Below, one piece after another: positions 25,991 to 39,190 of a DNA stretch of 64,000 bases. The stretch's first letter is position 1, and every line of letters starts with the position of its first letter. The translations under genes were made by a program, and so were the position numbers. The stretch comes from Himantopus leucocephalus (lineage: Eukaryota; Chordata; Aves; Charadriiformes; Recurvirostridae), in assembly GCA_003993805.1 (NCBI GenBank), contig RSEF01000020.1, positions 13,637,814-13,701,813 of the forward strand. Direction: 5' to 3'. The notes below the pieces were generated by a model. The model made no database searches and was not told the origin of the DNA. It saw nothing but the letters and a program-made list of their open reading frames with translations.

Positions 25991-28656
25991 TATACTACAT
26001 GTATTTCACAGCATTTGCTCTTCCTATTCTTAGCAGATATTTAACAATTTTCAAATCAAGATGCTATAAATCACAGAGAGACTAATAAAGAAAAATCATA
26101 CCCTCATAAGCTTTCCCAGGAGAGCTAGGGAATATAATCTGCTCTTCCTCTTTCTCACAGGTTTCCAAGAGCTCTTTTTTAACCCTTCACATTCTCGCCA
26201 TGGCGTATTTGTTTCATTGATGGAAAATCACATATTGTCAAAGCTGCAGAACTGCACATTTGGGAACAACTTTAGTTTAACATTCTTAATCAAATGACTA
26301 TTATGCGAGGTATTTCTTTAATTCAGTTTGAAATGAGAGTCTTAATTGCTTATGTATCTTTTAAAGTCAAATATCCTTTCCCCTCACTTAAAATCACAAA
26401 AGGGTTTTGTTTGGAGGAAAACAATGGTGTCCAAGTAGGAGAAAAGATAAATATTGGCAAGAAGTCTCTACTTTACTGAAACCAGGGTGTCCATTAACAT
26501 CAGGCTCATAGATCATACGGTCATCCGTGTGTTCTGAAATCACCTAGGCCGGCGCTGTGTCTACTCTTCAGTAGTTGTTCAGATCTACTGTACTTCCAGC
26601 TGTCAGTCATGCCAGCACATGTTACACGTGAAGATAAAGCACAGAAAAATAGATGTAAAAATATATCAATTTTTCTCTTGCCTCAGGAAAAAAAAAAAAT
26701 CAACTTATCCTTACCTTCTGTCTAAAGCTTTTCACTTTCTCAGATTTCTTTACATGCAACTTGTTAATCCATCAGTCTTGTTTATCCAACCAGGTTTATT
26801 AATGACAAATGTTGCTGGCCTTGCTGAGTTATGACTGTAAACTGAAAGAATATGAGGGCCAAGGTGAAAAGGTGATTTCTTTATAACAGCTGTAATTTAT
26901 CCTGGGCTTTGGCCAGGCCTTTGATTTTGGACTGGCCCTGGATATAGTATTCCTACTGATTGCATTAGAATAGCCCTCAGGGGTCATGCTGAATTCCAGG
27001 GCCCTGGAACCAGTTAGAAGAATGGAAGATGACCATATGTGCAGGGTTAGAGAATGATAATAAGGTGCAGCACAATACAAGCCCGGGTGTTGTGGAAATC
27101 CTCTGCTATGCCTTCTGCATGCTGTCATTCATATAAGCACTGCATAAGAAATGCATCCCAGCTTGGTCAGGAGGAGGAGAAAAGAAAGCAGGAAAAAAGA
27201 AATTAAGTCTCTTAGTTAGTCCTTGGGTTCATTAAACATCTCCTGCAATGAGAGGGTTTGAGTGTATCGTGTTACTTCTGGTTAGATTTTGAAAGGATGG
27301 AAGAGGCCAGTGCCATCTAAAGCAGCTTCAGCAATTGTTGTTTCCCAGTATCACTTCTTGTGCAAAAGCCATCTGGTCCTTGTCCCACAAAGAAGGACGA
27401 GAAGGAGAATATGAGGGCCTCGTGTCTGGTTTTCGCTCAGTTTGGTAGTCCTGAAGTCAGGTCACCCAGATCAGCCGTGTCCTGTTTTATTGCCAGCGCT
27501 CATTTCAGAGCCAGGGCCTGGGTCTGTCCAGAGGGGATCCTCCCCTCCTGCCCAGCTGTGGGCTCTGGAGTTGGAACGGTCACCCAGGTGTAGCAGACCT
27601 CTCATCTGTTCCTTTTTCAGCCTGGGTGAATAGTGTATCTTGATCAGGAGTAAGTTCTCAGTCTTTCCTGTTGAAACTATTTCACTTTTCATGGAATAAT
27701 TAGAGTTTAAAAGCGAGTGGTAAAGCGAGAACAAGAATACATACAATTTTCCGAAGTAGGGGTTAGGGCACTGTCTTAGGAGAGGTAAATGAGTATGGGG
27801 CTCTGCTCTAGCAAATATTTGCATTATTTTTATTAAGCAGTCGCAGATAAGTTACCACAGGCACTTTCTTTATCTTTTCATGTTCCATTCTGAATCATAA
27901 AATCAGAAGAACTTGCAGGAAACAGGAGGTCTGGGCTCACCTGCCCTCAACTCAGCTGGATTGTGACTTTGTAGGTGCAAACAGATGATTATACTGCAAT
28001 AACAATTGTGCAATTCAGTGATACATACTGCTATAGACAAGTTTTCACAGGTGCAAGATTGCCTTTGAAAAGAGATCAATCCAACCTCTTAAAGTAGTTT
28101 TATTAACTGTTGACAATTCCCATTATTTTTCAGGCATGGCTGATTACACTGTCACTTTTGGCAAATGCTAAAATAGCTCGTGATCTCTGCTGACTTCAAA
28201 GGCTTTGGAGCAGGGCAATACTGTAGCTGAATTCTACAAAATATATCTGGTATCTCAATAAGGGCACAACTGTTAATTGCAGGACTACAGGTCTGGCTAT
28301 CTGGCTGCACATAAAACTGTACATGCCACTGCTAATCCTTCTACCTGCCAACCTGTCATTAAGTGCTGAAACTGTGATTTGCAGCCGGACATGTTTACCG
28401 TGACTCCAGTGACCGTTTTCACATGAGATCAGTACCGTAGTCAGTCTGTATTAAGACATGACATGGCATTAGCTCTTCCTCGTGTGTGCGCCTTTTGGCC
28501 TCTGCAGTGTTTTATCACCGTTACCATACATTAACTTATTAATGGTCCAGATTTTACCTAATGTCAATGTGAACCTGCTTTTTGCGAGTTCCCGCGTTGT
28601 TCACCTTGTCAGGAAGCACCTGAGCATCCTCCAGCTGTGCAGTAAGTCATGTGCCT
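25991..28656. other. Non-coding unique DNA
   Basis: No gene is supported. A segment at about 27890-27960 (AATCATAAAATCAGAAGAACTTGCAGG and following) faintly resembles the reverse complement of a CR1 3' end but is too diverged to call. A segment at 28188-28225 has a CTGACTTCAAAGGCTTTGG core like those in old palindromic amniote repeats. The rest shows nothing distinctive. Confidence 0.6.
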
Positions 28657-28756
28657 NNNNNNNNNNNNNNNNNNNNNNNNNNNNNNNNNNNNNNNNNNNN
28701 NNNNNNNNNNNNNNNNNNNNNNNNNNNNNNNNNNNNNNNNNNNNNNNNNNNNNNNN
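28657..28756. other. Assembly gap, 100 N
   Basis: Exactly 100 N, probably a placeholder of unknown true size. No repeat is visible on the left flank; the right flank begins with a short purine-rich stretch. Confidence 0.95.
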
Positions 28757-29224
28757 GGGAAGGAGAGGGTGAACGTTCATCAAGCACTTACTGCAGTAAT
28801 TTAACATACAAAGCATTCAGGCCACTGGACAGGTCCTAAAAGAAATGCAAAAGCAAGCTGCTGCCCACATACCGCTCCAGCTGCTGTTCTGGTCTTGACA
28901 GGTGTCAGTGAGCCACAAGACAGAGAGATGAGTGGGAGAGCTGTACGCCGAGAGGCACGTGATCGCACGGGCAATCTCGTACTTCATTTGCACAGGATGA
29001 CTCTTTCAGCTCCTGGCTAAACAGTTGCTCTTGCAATGCGCCAGTGGAGCAATAAACAGCTGGGAGGATTGTTTGGGCCAAACGCTAGTGGTTCTGTGTT
29101 CTTCATGGCCAACGTCTCAGGAAATATAGGCTTAAATTCCTTCATGTTCAGATGGCAAGATAAACAGTTAGGCATCAATCTTCATTGGCAGAAGCACTGC
29201 AAGTCACTTGAAGTTTCATAGTTA
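28757..29224. other. Non-coding DNA between gap and duplications
   Basis: No gene or repeat is recognisable. The 61-codon frame at 29036-29221 has no known family and is treated as chance. Confidence 0.6.
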
Positions 29225-29313
29225 AGTATATCAAGGTTATGGGTTTTCATCTCAAAAAACCTATTTCANAGTATATCAAGGTTATGGGTTTTCATCTCAA
29301 AAAACCTATTTCA
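29225..29313. repeat. 44-bp identical tandem copy across a single N (assembly join)
   Basis: Positions 29225-29268 and 29270-29313 are identical 44-bp copies with one N at 29269 between them. This is the cleanest of the five single-N duplications and fits an unmerged contig overlap. Confidence 0.93.
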
Positions 29314-29370
29314 ATTTCTAATGAAGGATACTAGAGAAAACAATAACCTTTATTACACGTTCGTGCTTCT

Positions 29371-29509
29371 GTTCTCTCTTCCATATTGTCTGTAGTGCTC
29401 ATAGCCTAAAGGCGGGGGTAGAAGGTATCTGGGAAGAGTNGTTCTCTCTTCCATATTTTCTGTAGTGCTCATAGCCTAAAGGCAGGGGTAGAAGGTATCC
29501 AGGAAGAGC
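29371..29509. repeat. 69-bp tandem copy across a single N (assembly join)
   Basis: Positions 29371-29439 and 29441-29509 are two 69-bp copies with about five differences, separated by one N at 29440. The differences could be allelic or low-quality contig-end bases. Confidence 0.92.
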
Positions 29510-29677
29510 AGAGGGTAGAGGGGCAGAGTATCTGGGAAGTGGGCACAGAATGGTCCTGCTAGAAACGCCTAGGCAGGAAACATGGATAGCTCATCCATAC
29601 CTTATTAATTGAGAAGCGTTAACATCTAAAGTCAGGCATCATTTTAAATCACAAGATTAAAAAAATGACTCAACACT

Positions 29678-30105
29678 CTTTTTTTTTTTTATTTTTATTT
29701 TTTACTCATTTTTGAGCCCTCTGATAGATACCGGGTTTTCTTTCCATCAGGCTTGCATAAAAAAAAAAAAAAAGAATTTTTTTTTTCTTAATGAAAACTA
29801 AAATTTCTAAGTTGCTTCACTTTTGCACCAATTCTTAGCATAACTAGAGTTAGCATACTTTGGTATAACTCCCAAACCATTGCACCACTANCTTTTTTTT
29901 TTTATTTTTATTTTTTACTCATTTTTGAGCCCTCTGATAGATACCGGGTTTTCTTTCCATCAGGCTTGCATAAAAAAAAAAAATAAAGAATTTCTTTTTT
30001 TCTTAATGAAAACTAAAATTTCTAAGTCGCTTCACTTTTGCACCAATTCTTAGCATAACTAGAGTTAGCGTACTTTGGTATAACTCCCAAACCATTGCAC
30101 CACTA
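29678..30105. repeat. About 213-bp tandem copy across a single N (assembly join)
   Basis: Positions 29678-29890 and 29892-30105 are near-identical copies, separated by one N at 29891. They differ mainly in the length of internal A and T homopolymers plus a few substitutions. The homopolymer-rich start (a T run, then ATTTTTATTTTTT) likely prevented the overlap from being merged. Confidence 0.93.
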
Positions 30106-32038
30106 TGGCGTAAACAAAAGTACCTGAACAGGAGCAGGGCAGACTGGGGATGTCGGAGCTGCAGTATGTCAGGACAAAGAGTGTTGACTGACAGATTCTT
30201 GCAGGTCTGGTTGGTGCGGTTCAAGAAGTTCCTGCCTGCTGCTGTTTATTACCAACTCTCGGTTGGTGATAACTAGTTGAGAGGTGGGAGCAAACAAACA
30301 AGGGTGGTAACTTCTCAAATTGTTCCAGGTAGATCCATTTACAAAGTGTCAGCCCGTATCCCGACGTGTGCTCGGTTTATTGAGACTGTTGCTTGTTTGT
30401 CTTAAACTTCGGCACTACTACTTTAAACACAGATATTAAAAAGAGCAATAGTAAAACTGCATTTCTCAATTTGGGTCCTGGGAGGGTTGGGCAGAGCACT
30501 GAAAGGAATGAAATGAAATGAATTGAAACCCCTTCACAGGTAACTGCACCTTGGGCTCGCATAATGCAAAGCTGTTGTTTTATCTCCACATCTGACATGC
30601 CACTGGCCTTATTTGCAGAAAGCTGACCTTGTGTCAAACAAGATGATCTGACTGACATTTTCTATTTCTGGAAATGATTAATCTGTTTATAAAAAGTTCA
30701 GTTAAGAAAAGCCTTGAAGTTTCCTTCTACATTTTCATTGATTTCTTAAAGATTGAGTTACATTTTCCATTTGTTAGAAGACATAGAACTTGCTATTCAA
30801 AGAAATGCTGATCCCAGTGCTCTGGCACGTACCATGACTGGGCAGTTGCACTCTTATGGGTTACTTACCCCGAGCAGCCAGTTTGTCTCAGCGCAGTGAC
30901 ACACCTCTCCATAACCACCAGAAGCTTTTGGGGTCTAAGTCTGAAAATTTCATAGTGAAATACTAACAAAACGCATTCCCATCCCCCAGACTTGTACAAA
31001 CCCTACGTAGGAGGTTCATTTGTGGAAGCCTGTTGACTACACTGAAACATTCACAGGCACAGCTAGATCTCCTGGACCAAGTCCCCTAGAGAGAAACTCA
31101 TCTCTTGTCTAAGGGTTACAGTCTCGTGTAAGGAACGGAGCTCTTGCAGTGTTTGTGAGCAACTGGAGCTGCATTTTTCCCTTCGTGTACAGTCTAGATA
31201 ATAATCACATCGCCTCAAAAGCCATGCGATGCCGCCTTTGCCCCACAGAATGGCAGTATGGGTTCTCTTCAAATTTGTTTGCATTTCCTTTTTTTTTTTC
31301 AGTCTGTTCTGAGCTATAAGTACTCTCAGGATCCATTAGGCTCATATCAGATACATTCATTTTTCCCCTTCTTTTGGCATTCCAGTTCCCAGCTGAATCT
31401 GATAAGCAGATCAGTCACTGCTATGTCAGCAAAGAGCAGCAATGTTGTACCTTAATATTTGTCATCATTACCCAACACACCCATGCAGAGGAAGCTGTGA
31501 GGAATGCAGGTTTTCATGCTTTATCAGCTGTAACTAAACATCTGGTTACAAAAAGAATGAATCACTCAAAGTTAATGAAGGTTATGATTTCATATAATCC
31601 TTTTCAAGCAAAATAAATTCCATTGGAAGAATATAATAGATTAACTGTGGAACTGAATCAATTGAGGTTTTAGCATCACTGTTATTTACAACCCATCCAT
31701 TTTCCATTCTAAGCTCAAACTTTGTTTTGTCATTGCCAGCAGGGCTTTTGCATTTCTTTTTAAATGCGCTCTAAAATGCCTTCATTTTGTAGTTTCCTAG
31801 AAACATAACCACTACTCTAGCTGTGAGTTCAAACAAATTAATTCAGCTTGTAGTACTGAAACGCTGATTTAACAAATGGGAAAAAAAAACCCCCATGTAT
31901 TCTTTAAATTCAGGTATGGTATGCATTCTTGATATAGCATCCAGCTGCAGTGGTGCAGTAACGTGGCCTTCTGTAGCCTTTCTCATCAGCAGATCTTAAA
32001 TATGTCACTTACAGTAGGAAGATCTTAGCAATGCCCTG
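30106..32038. other. Non-coding unique DNA
   Basis: No gene is supported. A short AATGA-type pentamer run is seen at about 30508-30525. Nothing else stands out. Confidence 0.6.
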
Positions 32039-32285
32039 CCGGGATGAGGAAGGAAGTCTCAATTTCCCTTCCACGGACGGGAGGAATTGGGTACACGCCG
32101 CAAGCAGTGCGCAGTGCCGCGGCCAGGGGTGGGGAGAGTGCAGCGGGCAGCGCTCTGCTAGGCAGGAGGACATCAGCCCCCAGGGACACACCGTCCCTGA
32201 GCGAAATGCCACCCCAGTCCCCGGCAGGGAGCTCGGGCATCCCCGCAGCCGTGCCTGTTTCACTCCACACCGTTCCCTGGCCGCC
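32039..32285. other. GC-rich, CpG-rich patch
   Basis: About 250 bp with roughly 18 CpG dinucleotides by hand count, clearly richer than its surroundings. Because of the GC content, stop codons are rare and four open frames of 81-87 codons overlap on both strands; none has a recognisable family. It could be a small unmethylated island acting as a promoter for a non-coding transcript or as an enhancer, or merely a GC-rich patch. No TATA box or known exon is visible next to it. Confidence 0.4.
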
Positions 32286-35200
32286 TCAGCTTAGCCTGAT
32301 TTCCTAAGGAAATGAGGTGTACGTGATTGTACTCCCTGCGCCTCTGTCTGTTTGCGTCTGCCCATCTCCCTCACCCCCCTCCCCACTGCAAGAAATTGTC
32401 CAGTTTCAACTAGATTTGAGAGACACGTAGAGGCCCCAAAGGAAGATCAAGTTCCCAAGATTTCTGTGTGCGGAGTGGAAGGAGGGAGATAACTCGTTAG
32501 TGTGCTGGTGGAGGCAGGAGCAGCTGCGTGGGTTTTCCTTGATAGGAACAGAGGAATCCACACAGGCAAAAAGCAATGGAAAACCAGCTGTATTCCCTGT
32601 ATTTTTGGTTTTGTGTTGTCTTTGGTTTGTGGCATCATAGCATTTCAGGTGCTGAAGGAGGGAATGAAAAGCAAAAGCCCAAGTGACTATTGACCAAATC
32701 CATCCTCCGACTCTACCCTGTAGTTCCATTCCCAGTCCAGGAGGAGCTGGGAACAGGCAAATTTGTAGAGACATCTATGCTTGCTTTTACCGAGTAAAAG
32801 GAGATTGGTGTGAGATGGAGGCAGGTGATTGTGGAAAAGTGTGGTAAAGCATCAAGGAAAAAGCTGCTATGGATGCACACACACTGCTGGGAAGCCGAGG
32901 GCACCCCAGCATGACACGTTTAGCTCGTCAAGCTGTCAGCAGGTATAGTAGTACATAGACTAGTAAATGATGGAGCTTCTCTTTGCTACCCATCATTACA
33001 AATGGGTAAAGGAGGGAGATATTTCATGCTGGTGCCCTCTAAGAGATGGCTGGAATTGGTGAAAGAGCAGAAGAGAGGACAGGCCGTCTGACAGCCCTGC
33101 CCTGGGCTGGGCAAAACCAGTAAACCATGACAGAGCAAAATAACAGAACAGTAGTCTCTTGGATTGAAAAGGGATATACAAGCACTTTAAAATAACTAAA
33201 CAGTTTTTCCTGGCATGAGGGTGATGGAATTTTGGGAGGCATGGCAAAGGAAAAGTGCTTTAATACTTTAATTCTGACTTTTATTCTCTGTCAAATGATG
33301 ATTTACCTAAATGTAACTTAGACTATTAATTTAATTTTTAAAAGCAAAGCTAAATAAAACTGACTTTTTTTTAAGAATGCTGTTCTCTACACCCCTGAGT
33401 CTGGGATTTAGCAGACTGATGGGATCAGTCATCCCCTACTTAAATGCATCCTGGACAGCATTCACAGGAATGTTGTTGTTTGTGTCCAAAATGCGCTGTC
33501 ATCCTCTTTTTAGCATCTCTGAAAATAAGCAAAGATCGTGGCAACTGCAGACAGTGGCAGGGCTCAGCAGGCCGTGCCTGCAGGAGCATCTCTCCCATCG
33601 TGCTGACTTGTGTCCCAGGAGAATCTGCTCTCCTTGACTTACCCCTCTAGCTCCTTCGAGGCTTGCGATTTAGTGACCCACATTCAATGCACCCAAAGTC
33701 TTCCCTGCCCATCGCTGGTGACAGTCTGAGGCATCAGCCGCGCACTGTGCTGGCCCCAGTGCTCTTGTCACAAGCGAGGTCGTGCCAGATCCACTGCCAC
33801 ACCGGCGTCGGAGTGGGTGAGTGACAGTCAGGACCGCCTGGGTTAGGAGATGGGCAACAGGCAAAGCCTCCCTGGGTAGTGGTGGGAGCAATGTGTCGTC
33901 ATCCAGTCTGTTAGAGAAAACGCTTCTTCAGTCTTGACAAACTCAACTCAGCTAAAACGACAGATAACTTATGTTAAAAAATCATTAGCGTTGGATACAC
34001 AGCAATTCAGCGTCTGACCCCTAGTAGTAAACTGGAACTTCTAAGTGGAGAAATCCCACTGAGCTCAGCTCTGTCCTCTTGTGTTGTGATATAAATCCAC
34101 AACAGTTTCCGTTAATGAATCTGAGGACAGAACGATGCTGCTGACCATTAACTGAAATTAATCTTTTAGCAGGGAAATAGAAAAAACAAATAGATTCAGG
34201 ATCTTTCTGGAGAATATGAGCCACAAAAATAGAGATGGTTTGACAGCCCCTTTTTGCTGGATAAAGTTTCACATCCTTCCAAATGACACCCAGTTGTCTC
34301 CTGTGTGTAGCAAAGATCTCCCACTTCTTTTACAAAGCTTCCATGACTTATCTATTTTTGTTTTTCCCAGCTGTTGTTGTAAAATCTGTTATCTTTAATG
34401 TATTACCCTGAAAAACAACACACCTTTGAGAAGGCCAGCAGACTGTGACATAATTAGATGCAAAATGCACATCTAAAAGCTGTTTACTTCCTGTAACACT
34501 AGGATAACTACTAATGAATCACCGACTCTGGGGATTCTCAGTTTGTAACTGGATACTCCACAAACTTCTTATCAGATCAACAATGATTTCTGTCAAAAAA
34601 AAGGGGAAAAAAAAAAAAGAAAAAGTGGGGGTGGGCAGGTTTTTTTCCCCTGAAACCAGACTTTAGCCTATATGCACCAATTCTAAAGCATTTTTAGCAT
34701 GTCAGGCAGAGTAGTCATGGTGAGTTTGAAGGGATAAGGGAAGATAAAGTGTATCAAAGCAGGATCTGACACTCGTGATGCTATGCAGACCTTTCTTTCT
34801 GAGAGCATCTCGCAGACTGGACTGACAGCAGGGATTAATCCATGCAATGGCAATAAACAATAGTTGAAGTGGGGTTGAGGCCTAACACCTGGATGTTATG
34901 TTACCGTCAGTAAAGAAGCCGGTTTCATGCTGGGATGGAATATATATGATTCTGACACTGTTGCTTTCTCAGCGACAGGTAAGACTTCTCAGACCTCTTT
35001 TGTTAAAAGGTTTTTTTTTTCTTTTTGTATGTGAGAAAGCTGCAGGCTGCCTGATTCAAACGAAATGCCTTAGCAGGTTTTGCATATGACCCTTGTTGCC
35101 AGGTATGAACAGCTTAAATGCGTGGGCTGACATTTCATGTTTATCTATAGATGCATATTTATTCTTCCTAACTCTTGCTAAATCAGAGGATCAAGCTTTC

Positions 35201-38200
35201 CCTTGCTGGGCATTGACATCTCTAAGTTGTTGGGGTCGTCCCAAGGGGTGTAGCTCCATCTCCCGCGCAGGACAGTGGGGACGTCCTCCCAGCAGCTTGG
35301 GGTGAGTCCTGCATCAGGAGCAACCAGGGCCATCGCTTTGCATTGTCCTCAGCAGAACCAAGTTTGTCACGTCCGCTCAAGCGTGCTGGCACTGCGGAGG
35401 GGCGAAGGAAGAAGAGCATGAGGAAATCTTCCCTTATCGGCCTCTCTCTAGGGTTACCCTTTTTGGCAATAAACCTTGCCAAAAAGTTATGTAAAGAATC
35501 TGAAAGGCCTTTAAAGGACACAGAGAGGTTGAAACTTCTCCGTGCGCCGAGTGGTTCTCAGGAAGTCGTGGTGCAGCTAAACCTTGCTAGGAAGTTCACC
35601 GTGTGGGGGCTTTTCTCCATTTTTTGACCTCATTTACTCTTGTGTATTATCTCTGCCTTCTCAGGGTCAGCCTATGTAGGTCAGGGATTCATTGACATAG
35701 ATGTTCATCTCTCTTCTTTACAAGAAAAAAAAAAAAGGCGGGGGGGAGAAAAGAGAAAGTGGGTTGGACAGACTGACAGACGGCCCATGTCCAGAAAGCG
35801 ATCTGGTGAGAGGCCATGAGTGCAGGCGTGAGAGGGGGCATGAAGGAAAAGACAAATGCTTCAAGGGACCTTTGGGCCAAGCAATGGAAAAACATACATG
35901 TGGGAGCTATTGCACTGGTTTGGAAGTACTTCACCTTGGTCTTCCCAGTACAGACCTGGTCTTACCGGCCTGAGAGCAGAGAACTGGAGACATGGCACAC
36001 AAAGAGCTCCAGCTCTCTCCCCTTCTTCACTTGGCAGACTCTCATTTGCTTTATAAGAAAGACTTTATCAGCCAGAAAACGTGCAGGTAGAAGTTTTTGT
36101 GGAGAAGTAGAAATGTCATTGAAGGTTTCTCAGTGAAACACTGCCTCCTCTTGGATCCAGATCTGTGTGCTGAACCAGGAAAAATGAAAGTGTTCCCACT
36201 TTGCATGTTTTGACTCAGATGAAGAGACATGTGTCTGAAGGGACCACAGGGCTGGAAATCTCAAAAGCAGGCACAGAAATGGCATTAAAAGGACTTGTCA
36301 TTTTAAAGTGTGTTTTTCAGGCAGCAGAAAGGAAGCTCATCTCCTACAACATGCTTTACGAGGTTACTCAAATGATGGACTCTGGTCCACATCCAGACTG
36401 CACCAAATTCCCAAATGTAATTTCTCATGTAGTTCATTTCCCCGTCTCTTGGCGATGAGCCGCCACTAATCCTGGCCACGGAGGTGGCATTCACTGCCTG
36501 CCTGGCTGGCCAAGCAGACCTGGGGCTAGGGTTCGTCCAGCTAGCTGGCTTCAGTAAAATTACTTGGAGATTTTAATTATCCTAGTCACGTACTAGGATA
36601 TCCCCTGAGAAAATAAAGGGAAACGCAATATATTTGCCAAACCGTGCTTTGTTGCAAACATGTTTTGCATTCAGCAGCACTAGACTATATGTATTGAAGG
36701 TCCGATTTTGCTTAGAAAAGCAAGGAATTAAATCCAGATTTCCCAAAGCCATATGCTAACTCCATCCTGCCAGTCTGGACTCGTCCACACTGAGTATAAA
36801 TCAACATTTAACAGGGGACGAGATCACTTTTGGCCATAGTTATCAAGAGGTACAAACGGCTGTTCCACTTTCACGTATCTCATCTAGCCTTTTCTAACTA
36901 CCCAGTCCTTCATCAAAAATAGCGTGGGGGAATATCAAATGTGACTCCTTTGTGAACTAACTGTCCTGTCTCTGCAGAGACATTAATTTAAATAAGTAGC
37001 TATGATTATTATTTGTTTTTCTTCTATCCCTTTCTCTGCCTAGACGGATACTTAACACAATTTTGTCTCCTTCCTCTGCTAGTTGGCTGGTGTATTTAGA
37101 TGTTACGGAAGAGATTTCGTACCCTTTGAATGCTTGCGAGGGCCAAAGTCTGAGGCTGGTAACCAGTGAGGTATCTGCAATACAGAAGTCAGTCTGTCTA
37201 ATTCAGTCCCACTCATGTGTTACTGGAAGCCTTTCTACTAAATTCAGGCTTACGATCAGCCTGTTAATGTTTACAATGTGGCTCTTTTGGAATAGATGGG
37301 AAGGATTTGCAAAGTGAATGTGCCTATAAAATCTCTTATTTACATGCATCATTTGAGTGATTGTGTGTGCAGAAGGACAATGACGTGAGTTGTTTCCTAT
37401 GCAGTGTATTCAGCAGTCTTTTTCATGCAGCAGCGTTGGGCACAATGGGTTTTTAGGGGCATTCATCAGTGCCCTCCTCTGTAACCTGCCCCACAGAGTT
37501 TACAGCAACTTGATTTCAGAGAGTGTTACATTTCCAGAGGAAAAAAAAATAAAAATGCATCAAGCTAGGCTTGGAAACCTGGCCAGGCAGGGGGTTGCTG
37601 TAGCACCTGGGCAGCTGCTCAGCCTGGCAAAGAGTCTTTGGAGCGGTGAGGAGTCCCGTCCACTGCTCTCTCTGATCTTTGCATCTCTTCTGGGTCTTGG
37701 GGTGTTTTTTTCCCCAGGTCCTTTAGGCATTTAAAAAACTGTTTCTAGAAACAAAGGCCAAGCTTGGGAAGGGAATATCCTTTCTATGCTTATGAACAGG
37801 GAAATATCTGCTGGGTGAGAGCCAGATTCAGCTGCAATTAAGTAGGAACCATGTCGTGAAAAGTCTAACGGTGAAGCAGAAGGAGGACCCCATCAATGTG
37901 CGTTTAATCCTTGGCTGTTTACCAAACGCATCATAGCTTAGGTACGGACTTGTGCCTTCCTCCTCTCCCAGCCTTTGCCTGTCTTGTCCTTCCATGAGGA
38001 CATGAGGTCTGTGGCTTTTTCTCATTTATGTAGGCTGAACAGGGCTCAGCACACAGAGGCTGATGTGAAAACTCTGGAAGCTACTGCAATACACATAATG
38101 TATTCACAATATTGGCTGACTGCATCATATAATAAAGCCTTTAGGCTAAAGAACACCTAGCAGCAGAAACATGCAAATCTTGCTCACAAAATTTTAGATA

Positions 38201-38982
38201 TTATTTATTTCTTGATCCAATAATAATATTGCTGCACAGGTCAACAACATCGTTTTATCCAAGTGTTCCAAACTGCTTTCAAAATATTAATTCCTAAGGT
38301 CTCACAGCAGCACTGAACAGTAGATACGCACCCTGTTCACTTACGTTCATTGAACTACTATATTAAAAAAAAAAAGCAAACGAAGTCTGCATTCAGTTTT
38401 ACTCGGTGATGAAATCCGCTTGTCACTGCAACAGAAATTAACCTTTTGTCAACAGCTGTTAACAGAAGGGTTGCAAAGACCCTGACTTCCTAAACTGCGG
38501 AAATAGCTAAGAAGCAGCAGTACTCTGACATCTGAATTTTAATACACTAACCCCTTAGGAAGCTTATCAGAAGGGTAGGGGGAAGTATTTGTGCAAAATG
38601 CTTTTATTTGACTGTTTTCTCTCCATTCAGGAAGAGTAGTTGCCCTAACAATGGCATGAATCTAGTGTATCGGTGAGTTGTATCCCTTGAACTCCAACTT
38701 ACAGAACAAAAGACTTCTAAGAAGCATCCATGCAGCAGATGTTTAGTTATCTGAAGTGTCAGAATGCCAATTAGATATTGAACATGGCAGGAGGAGGGTG
38801 GAGTTTCCAAAACAAATGAATGATGAATAGGAACAGTTCCCGAGTTTGGTCTAAAGTCCTGCTGTTCTTTTGTAAAATGATTTGTGGCAAATTTGTTTTG
38901 TCACTGAGGCATAGTTCCCCTTCAGGATTTAAGTGATTTTTATAATCACTCCAAGGAAACTTTAAAAAAAAAAAAAAAGAAA
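32286..38982. other. Non-coding unique DNA
   Basis: No gene is supported. There are purine-only tracts at about 34595-34640 and 35725-35760 and a near-perfect 16-bp palindrome GTCAACAGCTGTTAAC at 38448-38463. The 63-codon frame at 32502-32693 has a hydrophobic stretch but no family match. The AT-rich part at 38180-38260 with ATTATTTATTTC and AATAATAATATTG may be regulatory, without proof. Confidence 0.6.
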
Positions 38983-39005
38983 NNNNNNNNNNNNNNNNNN
39001 NNNNN
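38983..39005. other. Assembly gap, 23 N, between A and G homopolymers
   Basis: The gap of 23 N is an estimated size, not a 100-N placeholder. It is flanked by an A run on the left and a run of about 13 G on the right, so the break is due to homopolymers. Confidence 0.95.
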
Positions 39006-39190
39006 GGGGGGGGGGGGAGAGAAAGAATATGAGGATAAAATGCCCTATTTGTTATGAAGAACAGGCTCTAAAAATGAACATGATTTAAAGTGTAACCAAA
39101 TAATCCTGTCTTCCATGTGGTTCATACATAGGGGTTACTCCCCCACAGTGAAATCCTAGCCTTGCATTGAAATAGAAGGGAGATTCTTTT

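Noticed and set aside
27890..27965. Possible reverse-strand CR1 3' end
   Set aside because: Only a short AATCATAAAATCAGAAGAACTTGCAGG-like similarity is present and the expected downstream words are missing.
29678..30105. Real tandem duplication of about 213 bp
   Set aside because: A single N lies exactly between the copies and the same pattern occurs four more times in the window, so an assembly cause is far more likely.
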